64,000 nucleotides of DNA, from contig NZ_FNAM01000020.1 of the NCBI RefSeq assembly GCF_900101845.1, positions 1 to 64,000 on the forward strand. Reading direction: 5' to 3'. The stretch comes from Sporomusa acidovorans. Lineage in GTDB: Bacteria; Bacillota; Negativicutes; Sporomusales; Sporomusaceae. A program made the position numbers and the translations under genes. Shown here one piece after another: positions 53,305-61,509 of this stretch. The number at the start of each line of letters is the position of its first letter. Position 1 is the first letter of the stretch. Under the pieces are notes generated by a model. It was not told where the DNA came from. It saw only the letters and a program-made list of their open reading frames with translations, and did no database searches.

Positions 53305-55095
53305 TTAGCCTTTAAGAATTGCTTTAAACGGGCATTTTTCGAAGCAAGCGCCGCATTTAATGCATTTTGCGGAATCAATTTCGTGCTGCGCTTTCTTTTC
53401 ACCGCTAATCGCCTCAGCCGGGCATGCTTTTTTGCACAGGCCGCAGCCTTTGCAGGCATCAGTAATGCTATAGAGCAGTAAATTCGAACAGGCGCCGGCC
53501 GGACAGCGTTTTTCCTTGATATGGGCTTCATATTCGTCCCGGAAATAATGTAAAGTGGAAAGTACAGGATTCGGTGCCGTTTGACCAAGGCCACACAGTG
53601 CCGTAGCTTTAATATTTTTCGCCAAAGATTCTAAGAGTTCAATATCTCCCTGACGACCATTTCCTTCTGTAATACGGGTTAGAATTTCCAGCATGCGTTT
53701 CGTGCCTTCACGGCACGGCGTACATTTACCGCAAGACTCTGCCTGGGTGAAGTTAAGGAAAAATTTAGCAACATCGACCATACAAGTAGTTTCATCCATG
53801 ACAACTAAGCCGCCAGATCCCATCATCGCCCCGGCTTTGATGAGTGAATCATAATCTACAGGCAAATCAAGCATGCTCTCAGGCAGACAGCCGCCGGACG
53901 GACCGCCGATCTGAACCGCTTTGAATTTTTTGCCGCCTTGAATACCGCCACCGATTTCGTAAATTATTTCACGCATCGTAATGCCCATAGGAACTTCTGC
54001 CAAACCGGTATTATTGATTCGGCCGGTAAGCGCAAACACTTTCGTCCCCTTACTGCGCTCGGTACCGATTGACGCGTACCAGTCGGCACCCTTATTGATA
54101 ATTTGCGGTACATTAGCGAAAGTTTCCACATTATTAATATTAGTCGGCTTGCCCCACAAACCGGAAATCGCCGGGAATGGCGGGCGCGGACGCGGCATAC
54201 CGCGTTTGCCTTCAATAGATGCTAACAGCGCTGTTTCCTCACCGCATACAAAAGCGCCGGCACCTTCCTTGATTTTTAATTTAAAGTTAAAACCGGAGCC
54301 TAAAATATTTTCGCCTAACAATCCCATTTCTTCGGCTTGCTTGATCGCTGTTTTTAAACGCTTAATAGCCAGTGGATATTCGGCCCGAACGTAGACATAG
54401 CCTTCGTCTGCCCCAATCGCATAGCCGCAGATAGCCATGCCTTCTATCACGCGATGCGGGTCGCCTTCGAGCACACTGCGATCCATAAACGCTCCCGGGT
54501 CACCTTCATCAGCGTTGCAAACCACATATTTTTTCGTACCGGGAGCATTACGGGTGAAGCCCCATTTCACACCGGTAGGGAACCCACCGCCCCCACGACC
54601 CCTGAGACCAGCCTTTTTAATTTCCTCAACTACCTCTTCCGATTTCATTTGGGTCAAAGCTTTGCCTAAGGCCTCATAACCGCCCTCAGCTATATATTCC
54701 TTGATATCTTCCGGATTGATATGCCCGCAGTTGGCCAATACATAGCGCATCTGTTTTTTATAAAACGCCAGTTCGTTATAATTGGGAATTTTCTCATGGG
54801 TAATAGGTTCTTTATACAGTAACCGTTCTACAATACGTCCCTTGTAAAGATGGGTTTCCACTAATTCAGGCACATCCGATTCCTGAACGCGAACATAGAA
54901 CGTACCTTCAGGGTAGATGATAACTAACGGGCCCATTTCACAAAAGCCATGGCAGCCAGTTTCAATTATCTTTACTTCTTTATCTAAACCTTTTTTGACC
55001 AGTTCTTCTTTAAGTGCGGCTTCAACCTTTTTGGAGCCTGAAGACACGCAGCCAGTACCGGCGCAAATGAGTACATGCGCTCTTATATGTTCCAT
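53305..55095 (-). CDS. hydB: Hydrogenase NADH/FMN subunit HydB (NuoF-like)
   Basis: 596 residues: an N-terminal thioredoxin-like [2Fe-2S] domain (CAGTGCVSSGSKK; ETGCHGFCEMGP), the NuoF core with the FMN loop GRGGGGFPTGVKWGF and the NADH region GAGAFVCGEETALLASIEG, an SLBB segment, the N3-like [4Fe-4S] motif ESCGKCTPCREGTKR, and a C-terminal 2x[4Fe-4S] ferredoxin (CKGCGLCKKACPAEAI; CIKCGACFEKCPFKAI). It is the NAD(H)-reacting and bifurcation subunit. Confidence 0.95.
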   Translation of the reverse strand: MEHIRAHVLICAGTGCVSSGSKKVEAALKEELVKKGLDKEVKIIETGCHGFCEMGPLVIIYPEGTFYVRVQESDVPELVETHLYKGRIVERLLYKEPITHEKIPNYNELAFYKKQMRYVLANCGHINPEDIKEYIAEGGYEALGKALTQMKSEEVVEEIKKAGLRGRGGGGFPTGVKWGFTRNAPGTKKYVVCNADEGDPGAFMDRSVLEGDPHRVIEGMAICGYAIGADEGYVYVRAEYPLAIKRLKTAIKQAEEMGLLGENILGSGFNFKLKIKEGAGAFVCGEETALLASIEGKRGMPRPRPPFPAISGLWGKPTNINNVETFANVPQIINKGADWYASIGTERSKGTKVFALTGRINNTGLAEVPMGITMREIIYEIGGGIQGGKKFKAVQIGGPSGGCLPESMLDLPVDYDSLIKAGAMMGSGGLVVMDETTCMVDVAKFFLNFTQAESCGKCTPCREGTKRMLEILTRITEGNGRQGDIELLESLAKNIKATALCGLGQTAPNPVLSTLHYFRDEYEAHIKEKRCPAGACSNLLLYSITDACKGCGLCKKACPAEAISGEKKAQHEIDSAKCIKCGACFEKCPFKAILKG

Positions 55096-55123
55096 AGTAT
55101 CCCCTCCTGTTACTCTACCATAA

Positions 55124-55489
55124 TTATTCAGTTATTTTACCGATAGCAAGCTCTTGGACGATGCGACCGTTAACTACATGCTCGGCGATAATTTTGGGGA
55201 CATCTGCCGGTTTAACTCTGCCGTAAGTAATCCGCGGTTCGCCAGGACGTACAACATCAACAAGTACTTCTTGTTCACACATACCGATACAACCTGTCTG
55301 ACGAACTTTAACTTCTTCCAATTTTCTTTTAGCGATTTCCTCCAAGATAGCGGTCATAACTTGCCTTGCACCGGCAGCAATACCACAAGTACCCATGCCA
55401 ACAATTATTTGCGTGCCACCTTCATGGCGTAAATTGTTTTGGTTCTTAAGCTGTTCCCGCAGGCGTTTCAAATCCTCAATTGTTTTCAT
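55124..55489 (-). CDS. Thioredoxin-like [2Fe-2S] ferredoxin
   Basis: 121 residues with four Cys in the order expected for the NuoE-type cluster: VGMGTCGIAAGARQ, then QTGCIGMCEQEVLVDV. It resembles the N-terminal domain of HydB and often accompanies HydABC in Clostridia. GGAGGTG precedes the ATG at 55489. It overlaps the upstream ATPase gene by 14 bases. The partner is not known; it may add an extra electron entry point. Confidence 0.85.
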   Translation of the reverse strand: MKTIEDLKRLREQLKNQNNLRHEGGTQIIVGMGTCGIAAGARQVMTAILEEIAKRKLEEVKVRQTGCIGMCEQEVLVDVVRPGEPRITYGRVKPADVPKIIAEHVVNGRIVQELAIGKITE

Positions 55490-56039
55490 CTTTAGCACCT
55501 CCGTACAAATTGGCTATGTGATCTGACAAATACCCGTTTAGCCAGACTAACACGTCAGGCTGTGTTAATGGAATACCATCCAAAGTATTAGCTAAATCCC
55601 GGGAGGAAACCGTAAACCTCCTGTCATTAACGGTATGATCATAGATAAAATCCAGTTCCGGATTGGCAACAAGAATGCTTTTAATTGTTTCCACCAGATT
55701 GCCCATAGGCGGCCGGTCCAAGTGACTGTGTTGATACATAGCCTCAACCACGGTTCCCTTTCCAGGCGTCGAGTCAACGTTTAAGTACCCACCGCAACGT
55801 TTAGTAGACATGTCCATTAATGGCAAGCCTAATCCTATCCGTCGAGTCGTACGAGTCGTTATAAAAGGATCTATCACTAACTGGCGAAGCTTTTCATCCA
55901 TTCCCCGCCCATTGTCCGTAACCCGGATGATCATCTTATCACTATTTAAATTTTCATTGATTTCTAATTTGACTGAAGTCGCCCCTGCTTCGATTGAATT
56001 CTGAACTAAGTCCAGCAAATGAAGAGATATTTCACGCAT
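55476..56039 (-). CDS. HATPase_c domain protein in the hydrogenase operon
   Basis: 187 residues. GHKL-type motifs: LVQNSIEAGATSVKLEI (N box), RVTDNGRGMDEK (G1) and TRRIGLGLPLMDMSTKRCGG (G2-like). There is no dimerisation/His domain in front, so it is a free-standing ATPase rather than a full histidine kinase. C-terminal 70 residues have no recognised domain. It lies between hydC and the [2Fe-2S] protein. It may be a protein kinase or switch acting on another operon product. Confidence 0.8.
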   Translation of the reverse strand: MREISLHLLDLVQNSIEAGATSVKLEINENLNSDKMIIRVTDNGRGMDEKLRQLVIDPFITTRTTRRIGLGLPLMDMSTKRCGGYLNVDSTPGKGTVVEAMYQHSHLDRPPMGNLVETIKSILVANPELDFIYDHTVNDRRFTVSSRDLANTLDGIPLTQPDVLVWLNGYLSDHIANLYGGAKDENN

Positions 56040-56048
56040 TAGGTAAAA

Positions 56049-56558
56049 TCAGGCGTACTTCGCCAGCAATTCAGGAATTATTTGAGGTGTCAGGCGACCA
56101 TGGGTATCATCATTGACCATCATGACTGGCGCCAAACCACAGGCACCGATGCAAGCCACTGTTTCCAATGTGAATTTAAGATCCGGAGTTGTGCCGCCGG
56201 CTTTAATCTGCAGGTTATCTTCCAGTGCTTTAAGAATAGCTTTAGCCCCGCGCACGTGGCAGGCAGTCCCCTGGCAAACACGAACAATATTTTTTCCACG
56301 GGGATTAAGATGAAATTGAGAATAAAACGTAACCACACCATAGATCTGGCTAACTGGAATTGCCAGCTTTTCCGCAATAAACTGTATCACTTCTTTAGGC
56401 AGATACCCATACGCATTTTGCGCTTCTTGCAGCACCGGAATAAGAGCACCTTTTACCCCCTGGAATTTTGCTAATATTTCTTCCAGTTTGTCCATTGCCA
56501 GCTTGTTAACCTCTCCGCCGCCACCGCAGCAGCATTTCGTTTCCTTGTCGCTGTTCAT
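56049..56558 (-). CDS. hydC: Hydrogenase NuoE-like subunit HydC
   Basis: 169 residues with the [2Fe-2S] ligands CQGTACHVRGAKAILKALE and ACIGACGLAPVM; LIPVLQEAQNAYGYLPKEVI and IYGVVTFYSQFHLNPRGKN are NuoE signatures. The N-terminus has KCCCGGGGE, three consecutive Cys that may bind metal or be an artefact of low complexity. It forms the HydABC complex. Confidence 0.93.
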   Translation of the reverse strand: MNSDKETKCCCGGGGEVNKLAMDKLEEILAKFQGVKGALIPVLQEAQNAYGYLPKEVIQFIAEKLAIPVSQIYGVVTFYSQFHLNPRGKNIVRVCQGTACHVRGAKAILKALEDNLQIKAGGTTPDLKFTLETVACIGACGLAPVMMVNDDTHGRLTPQIIPELLAKYA

Positions 56559-56616
56559 GTTTACTCCTCCTTATGAAAAAATCACACTTATCCTTGTAAA
56601 GCGGTTTAACGACTAG

Positions 56617-57360
56617 CTAAACCACCACCTTTCGTAGATTTTGAGCTAACAAAGCCTGCCGGATTTCCCCTAATGTTGGCTCTTCGAGATAAAAATTTGT
56701 TTTAGGACCATCAATAAAATCACTCATTATATGGGCATCCGAGGCCGTTATTACGGGCAGGCGACCGATAGCGGGAATACGCTGCGGCGCCTGCGCGACA
56801 CGCATACGTCTTGAAACTTCGACGGCTGTCAATTCAACATCAGGTGGAATAAAGCCCAGTTGTGAGATAATGCTGTAAGTTGGCCGGTCAACGTGACTGG
56901 CAATACAAATCCCGCCAATATTTTTAACTTGTTTAGAAATTTCCGCAACCCCTGCGGTCAGGGAAGCCAGCAACATTTCCGTTTTCTCAGCCACAAAATT
57001 GTCATCGGCATCAACAATAAATTGAGCCCCGAAACGTTCAGCATCATTTACTCGTCCGGACATATGCAGCTTGGTAAATTGTTCCCAGGCCTTAAGTTGA
57101 CGCATTTTTTCGAATAAAACAAGCAAATGGACTTCCTCTTTACTTTCGACTTCCATCCCGGGAATTACGGTAACATCGGTTCCTTTCGCAGCCTCCAAAG
57201 CGGCAACTACATTATCACAAGCGTTATGATCAGTAATGGCGACTATATCAACTTTATGCTTTACAGCATTCATAACAATATTATGTGGTGTCATTTCAAT
57301 TTCTGCACAAGGTGATAACAGAGTATGCACATGAAGGTCCGCCACGAACTGACGCATCAT
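56617..57360 (-). CDS. PHP-domain phosphoesterase-like protein
   Basis: 247 residues with PHP metal motifs: VADLHVHTLLSPCAEIEM (HxH), ITDHNACDNV (DHN), PGMEVESKEEVHLLVLFEKM, IASHVDRPTYSIIS (SHVD) and TASDAHIM (final DAH). The family hydrolyses phosphate esters or nucleotides, such as YciV/RNase AM, but the target here is unknown. ATG at 57360 or 57357 overlaps the DRTGG stop, showing coupling. Confidence 0.85.
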   Translation of the reverse strand: MMRQFVADLHVHTLLSPCAEIEMTPHNIVMNAVKHKVDIVAITDHNACDNVVAALEAAKGTDVTVIPGMEVESKEEVHLLVLFEKMRQLKAWEQFTKLHMSGRVNDAERFGAQFIVDADDNFVAEKTEMLLASLTAGVAEISKQVKNIGGICIASHVDRPTYSIISQLGFIPPDVELTAVEVSRRMRVAQAPQRIPAIGRLPVITASDAHIMSDFIDGPKTNFYLEEPTLGEIRQALLAQNLRKVVV

Positions 57361-57698
57361 TCCCCCGTAATACCCAGCCCGTATAGCCGGCCAACTACTT
57401 CAAAGGAAGGAAGTGTTGTGGTCAAAAGGACGATGTCTTCCGATCCTGCTTTGCGAATCGCATCCTTATCAGGTTCTACGCCGCCGGTAACGATGATGGC
57501 GGCCAGACCGGCCAGTGATGCCACTGCCACAATATTCTGATGCCCCTGCATAGTAACCCAAATATTGCCGGAGCGCGCCTGCCCCATTACATTGCTTAGC
57601 AGATCGGAAACATAGCCACCGCTGATCTCCTTCGTTAGGTTAGACTGACCTGCTACAACACGTAGTGGTAAAGCTTTCGTTAATTCTTGAACATTCAC
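57357..57698 (-). CDS. DRTGG-domain protein 2
   Basis: 113 residues from a GTG at 57698 with GGGAGG six bases upstream. The DRTGG-like fold is indicated by TKEISGGYVSDLLSNVMGQA, GNIWVTMQGHQNIVAVASLA and LAAIIVTGGVEPDKDAIRKA. DRTGG domains occur alone or with CBS pairs and may bind nucleotides. It is related to the first gene of the operon. Confidence 0.82.
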   Translation of the reverse strand: MNVQELTKALPLRVVAGQSNLTKEISGGYVSDLLSNVMGQARSGNIWVTMQGHQNIVAVASLAGLAAIIVTGGVEPDKDAIRKAGSEDIVLLTTTLPSFEVVGRLYGLGITGE

Positions 57699-57733
57699 GA
57701 ATACTCCTCCCAACACGGATTTATTAAAACAAC

Positions 57734-59074
57734 CTACTTATCTTGATCCTTATCAAGCGGAGGGGGCAGCTTATCAGCCAAGTTTACCATTTCATAAGCC
57801 AAATCCCGAACCTTTTTGCGCAACAAAAATAAACAGTCCGTCATACTGGCCCGTCCTTGGGCAATGTCTTCAGCTAAAGCCTTGCAATTCGGCGAGCCAC
57901 AGGATCCACAATCAAGTCCCGGTAAACTTTTCAAGGTAACATCCATCATTTCAATTTTGGACATCGCCTTATTTATATCTGCATCAAGACGAAGAGCGGG
58001 TTTGGGTTCGATCGCCCGCCGCCCGGCTACGCCGAGTTCAAATTCCGAATAATCAGAGCGTGGTCGTATGCCCAGTTTAGGATCCTGTGTCTTCTTCCTT
58101 TCAATCCGTTTTTTCATGCGATGTTCGGCCACATAATGATTTTCAACGGTCAGTGGACCGCCGATACAACCACCGGCACAGGCCAGTACTTCAATATAAT
58201 CAACACTTTTCAATTTGCCTAAGGCAACTTGTTCCAACACATTCGTAACATTGTAAATATCATGTACAACCAATGTGTTGTCAACACCAATAGCAGATGT
58301 CTCGCCACCGGGCGCGGCCCAGCCGACACCTACCCAGGAAGCCTGGCGGCGGGCATCTTGATCATCGACAGATACAACCTTGGATAACTCGTGATAGATC
58401 TTGCTGATCGCAATAGCGCCACTAATACTCGATTTTTCCGTGCCAAGCGGCTGGTAAACTGCTGTCATTTTTGCCGGACAGGGCGTAATAAACCACGTAC
58501 CAATCTCTTCCGGTTTAAAGTCATATAACCTTTCGGCTTCCGCCCTGGCTAACCGACCGGCCACTTCTACCGGAGCGTCAAACGGTACAATATGATCAAT
58601 AATCTCAGGAAACTTGACCTGAATAAGCCTTACTACGGCCGGACAGGCCGAAGAGATAGCCGGGCGCAAAATATCAAGACGTTTGAGATAATCTTTGATC
58701 GCCAACGAGACAATTTCCGCTCCATGGGCAACCTCAAATACCTCATTAAAGCCCAGTTTTAATAAACCTGACAAAATGGCTTTAACCGGAATATCTTCAT
58801 TAAACTGCCCATAAAGCGACGGTGCAGGCAAGGCGATATTATATTTATATTTTTGCAAATCAATCAAATCGTCTGTCACTGCCATTTTCGCATGGCTGGG
58901 ACAATGACGGATACATTCACCGCAGTCGATACACCTGGACGATGTTATATGCGCCTTGCCACCGCGAATTCGGATGGCTTCGGTCGGACATCGTTTCGTG
59001 CAATTCACACATCCTTGACATCGTTCAGGTGCCAGCCTTACTGAATGATAACGCTCTTCCATCACTTTCACCAC
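57734..59074 (-). CDS. Sensory-type (HydS-like) [FeFe] hydrogenase
   Basis: 446 residues: N-terminal 2x[4Fe-4S] (CQGCVNCTKRCPTEAI; CIDCGECIRHCPSHAK), an [FeFe] hydrogenase large domain and a C-terminal Fes-type [4Fe-4S] domain (GLDCGSCGSPNCKALAEDIA). H-cluster motifs: SSACPAVV, FITPCPAKM, EVLACAGGCIGGPL. All four H-cluster Cys are present, but Ala replaces the proton-relay Cys, as in the sensory HydS of Thermotoga. Starts 59074, 59071 or 59062 are possible. Confidence 0.85.
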   Translation of the reverse strand: MVKVMEERYHSVRLAPERCQGCVNCTKRCPTEAIRIRGGKAHITSSRCIDCGECIRHCPSHAKMAVTDDLIDLQKYKYNIALPAPSLYGQFNEDIPVKAILSGLLKLGFNEVFEVAHGAEIVSLAIKDYLKRLDILRPAISSACPAVVRLIQVKFPEIIDHIVPFDAPVEVAGRLARAEAERLYDFKPEEIGTWFITPCPAKMTAVYQPLGTEKSSISGAIAISKIYHELSKVVSVDDQDARRQASWVGVGWAAPGGETSAIGVDNTLVVHDIYNVTNVLEQVALGKLKSVDYIEVLACAGGCIGGPLTVENHYVAEHRMKKRIERKKTQDPKLGIRPRSDYSEFELGVAGRRAIEPKPALRLDADINKAMSKIEMMDVTLKSLPGLDCGSCGSPNCKALAEDIAQGRASMTDCLFLLRKKVRDLAYEMVNLADKLPPPLDKDQDK

Positions 59075-59100
59075 TCACCCTAGATATAGTTAAAACTCTA

Positions 59101-59529
59101 TTAGTGGTTGATAATCATACTAAGTTTTGTTCCTATTCCTGGTGTAGTTTGAATATCTAACGTATCTGTGCAACGCGCCATATTAGGCAAGCCCATGCCG
59201 GCCCCAAATCCCATTTCGCGAATATGATCAGGTGCAGTCGAGTAACCTTCCTGCATAGCAAGATCAACATCACGAATTCCAGGACCTTCATCCTCTACAC
59301 ATAATTCAGTGCGATCCGAAAATATTTCTGCCCGAATGACGCCGCGATACGCATGGATAATTACATTCATTTCGGCTTCATATGCACTAATAGCAATTCT
59401 TCTAATAATCTCAGGACGCACACCAAGTTGCTGAAGAGTCCGCTTTATTTTGCTTGATGCTTCGCCTGCGCTGTCAAAGTCTCCGCCGATGAGGCTAAAT
59501 TCCAATACTATTCCGTGTCGTGGCAGCAA
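59101..59529 (-). CDS. RsbT/anti-sigma-type HATPase protein
   Basis: 142 residues from a TTG at 59529 with AAGGAGG upstream (a GTG frame to 59553 is possible). GHKL signatures: AISAYEAEMNVIIHAYRG, CVEDEGPGIRDVDLAMQEGY and EMGFGAGMGLPNMARCTDTL, similar to serine kinases and anti-sigma factors of the RsbT/RsbW group. It overlaps the DRTGG gene by 22 bases. No anti-anti-sigma partner is in the window. Confidence 0.85.
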   Translation of the reverse strand: MLPRHGIVLEFSLIGGDFDSAGEASSKIKRTLQQLGVRPEIIRRIAISAYEAEMNVIIHAYRGVIRAEIFSDRTELCVEDEGPGIRDVDLAMQEGYSTAPDHIREMGFGAGMGLPNMARCTDTLDIQTTPGIGTKLSMIINH

Positions 59530-59888
59530 AGAATTTCCTCCTTCGGCGAACACCCCGCCAACCCATCTTTATATAACATGCCGCAGGCTTCATACATTTG
59601 CCGTTCCGTCAGCAGTAGTGGTATCTTCATTTTTTTAGCCATTTCAATTACTTCTGAACCCGGCCTTTTACCGCGCACAAACATGATGGCGGCCAAATCA
59701 CTCATTTCCGCAGTACGAATAACTTGAACATTAGTCAAACCAGTCAGTAACAGTGCATGTTCCTGAGTAAAAGCCAAAACGTCACTCATAAGGTCTGAAC
59801 CACAGGCACTTTTTACTTCTCTGTTAAGCCACTCCGCCCCATAGAGTACTTCGGCATCCAGCAAGTTTTTGATATATGCTAATTTCAC
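59508..59888 (-). CDS. DRTGG-domain protein 1, first hydrogenase-operon gene
   Basis: 126 residues from a GTG at 59888, with GGAGGTG upstream; a longer frame to 59972 would cover the operator. It begins VKLAYIKNLLDAEVLYGAEW, with SACGSDLMSDVLAFTQEHAL and LAAIMFVRGKRPGSEVIEMA later. C-terminal cysteines (ACG, CSP, CC) are more frequent than in DRTGG protein 2. Function unknown. Confidence 0.78.
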   Translation of the reverse strand: MKLAYIKNLLDAEVLYGAEWLNREVKSACGSDLMSDVLAFTQEHALLLTGLTNVQVIRTAEMSDLAAIMFVRGKRPGSEVIEMAKKMKIPLLLTERQMYEACGMLYKDGLAGCSPKEEILCCHDTE

Positions 59889-59922
59889 CACAGCACCTCC
59901 ATGAGCTTCTATCTTAACCGGA

Positions 59923-59952
59923 TTGTGCGAAAATTCACATGATTTCGCACAA
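59923..59952. promoter_or_regulatory. 10+10 bp inverted repeat with Rex-like box before the hydrogenase operon
   Basis: TTGTGCGAAA (59923-59932) and TTTCGCACAA (59943-59952) are exact reverse complements, 10 bases apart. Within it 59923-59940 reads TTGTGCGAAAATTCACAT, a Rex-like site with three mismatches to the 14 defined positions. It is 35-64 bases upstream of the start codon, where an operator over the promoter would lie. Confidence 0.6.
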
Positions 59953-59978
59953 AAAATTAAAGAGGGGATCAATCCTCT
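59951..59978 (-). terminator. Weak terminator of the O-antigen-ligase-like gene
   Basis: AGAGG (59961-59965) pairs with CCTCT (59974-59978) with a bulge; the minus strand then reads TTTAATTTTTTG. It directly abuts the hydrogenase operator. Confidence 0.45.
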
Positions 59979-60170
59979 ATATTAAAACCTAAGTGAACTA
60001 ATATTTTTGATATATTCGCCCTACTTATTATAAATCCTGCTGCCAATTGTAATTTAATTAAGATTTTTACAAAAAATTACACAATATATTTGTTTTAGAA
60101 AATGATTCTCTTAAATATTATATAGGATATAACCCGCTACGGCAAAATGATAATTTATGCAAATAAGGTA

Positions 60171-61409
60171 TTATTTGTAACGGCAATCAATATTCCATAC
60201 GGCAACAATAATCGCATTTAAAAACCAAAATAACATCGACATCTGGATATTAAACATAATATAATCAGTAAACCCGTTTACCGCCAAACCAAGAATCGCC
60301 GCAACCACTCCCAGCATAACACCGGCTACCCATTTATTTTTCGTCCAGGTCAATATATTGATTGCCAGCTTAGTATGTTTATAGACAATGGATAAAAACA
60401 CAATAAGTCCCGGAATGCCGATTTCAGCAGCAATATGCAAATACATGTTATGGGCATGGACAATTCTGGCAGCAGGGTTATTTAAGAAGAAATCGTATTC
60501 GGGATATACGAGCCAATAAGCACCCCAGCCTATACCTAAAAAGGGTTTGTCGCAGATCATGGCAACAGTACTTTCCCAAAGTGCTAGTCGCAGGGTCGAT
60601 GAGGTGTCTGTCGGATTAAAGATGGACAGCAAGCGTTCCATAACAGCATCTTGGCAGAAAAATACAGCCAACGGAATAAGTAAAAAAAGCCATAACATTT
60701 TCCGGCTGTACAAGTGTCCACAAATCGCGATGACAGCCACAATGCTAAGCCATGCGCCACGCGAATAGGTAAGAACTAAACATATCCCCAACACCACTAT
60801 AAGCGCAGCCATCAGTAACCTTTCTTTAGTTGATTCACTATGTAAGCCAAGACCGGCAGCCAAAGACATTACCACAACCAAAAAGCCGGCCAGTAAGTTC
60901 GGGTTCTGCAAGGTTGAAAAAACCCGTACTTTTAATTCGGGAAATTGTTCGCCATCTACCCATTGAAATGTCGATATATCCACTCCGTGAATGTATTGGT
61001 AAAACCCATAAGCAGACACAACAACAGCGGAAGCTAACACAGACCACACTAAACGCCGAAGCTGATACAGGGATGATAAATTATTAATAACTAGATAATA
61101 GGTTAAAATATACCGCCCCATTAAATGGTAATAATTATAAAAACTAAAGTTTTTGTCAGGCGATCCAGCGATTGACGCAGCCGATAAAATGACTAAAAGC
61201 CCAATAATTTTATCAAAGGGAGTATGTTTCAATAGCAATTTTCTAGATAATATCATCTTAGCTATCCATAGCAAAGTCCCTGCACTAAGAAACAGTGTTG
61301 TCAAGTTTAATGACAGCGGTAAAAAAAAGGCCACCGCTAAGATGCAGTGCTCGATCAGATAGTCAAGCCGATATTGATTTTGAGTATTAAACGAATATGC
61401 AATATGCAC
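60171..61409 (-). CDS. O-antigen ligase/Wzy-type polymerase family protein
   Basis: 412 residues, about ten to twelve helices. The family's large extracytoplasmic region is seen in GWGAYWLVYPEYDFFLNNPA and HAHNMYLHIAAEIGIPGLIV, with VLTYSRGAWLSIVAVIAICG before it. Such proteins ligate or polymerise glycans on lipid carriers, consistent with a lipopolysaccharide-bearing diderm. The exact product is not identifiable. Confidence 0.78.
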   Translation of the reverse strand: MHIAYSFNTQNQYRLDYLIEHCILAVAFFLPLSLNLTTLFLSAGTLLWIAKMILSRKLLLKHTPFDKIIGLLVILSAASIAGSPDKNFSFYNYYHLMGRYILTYYLVINNLSSLYQLRRLVWSVLASAVVVSAYGFYQYIHGVDISTFQWVDGEQFPELKVRVFSTLQNPNLLAGFLVVVMSLAAGLGLHSESTKERLLMAALIVVLGICLVLTYSRGAWLSIVAVIAICGHLYSRKMLWLFLLIPLAVFFCQDAVMERLLSIFNPTDTSSTLRLALWESTVAMICDKPFLGIGWGAYWLVYPEYDFFLNNPAARIVHAHNMYLHIAAEIGIPGLIVFLSIVYKHTKLAINILTWTKNKWVAGVMLGVVAAILGLAVNGFTDYIMFNIQMSMLFWFLNAIIVAVWNIDCRYK

Positions 61410-61447
61410 GGCTTCACCTACGATTAAAATTTTAAAGCCAAAGCATC

Positions 61448-61479
61448 ACTGGCGCTTGAACTATGCCCCAAGCGCCAGT
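61448..61479. terminator. Stem-loop between folC and the ligase-like gene
   Basis: ACTGGCGCTTG (61448-61458) and CAAGCGCCAGT (61469-61479) form a perfect 11-bp stem with a 10-base loop. The minus strand lacks a clear U-tract, so termination is uncertain; it may instead stabilise the folC transcript. Confidence 0.5.
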
Positions 61480-61509
61480 ATTTATTATATACAATTATGG
61501 GGAGTTTGT

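Noticed and set aside
56515..56535. Three consecutive Cys in HydC as a new metal site
   Set aside because: The KCCCGGGGE stretch is short and low in complexity; without conservation data it cannot be claimed.
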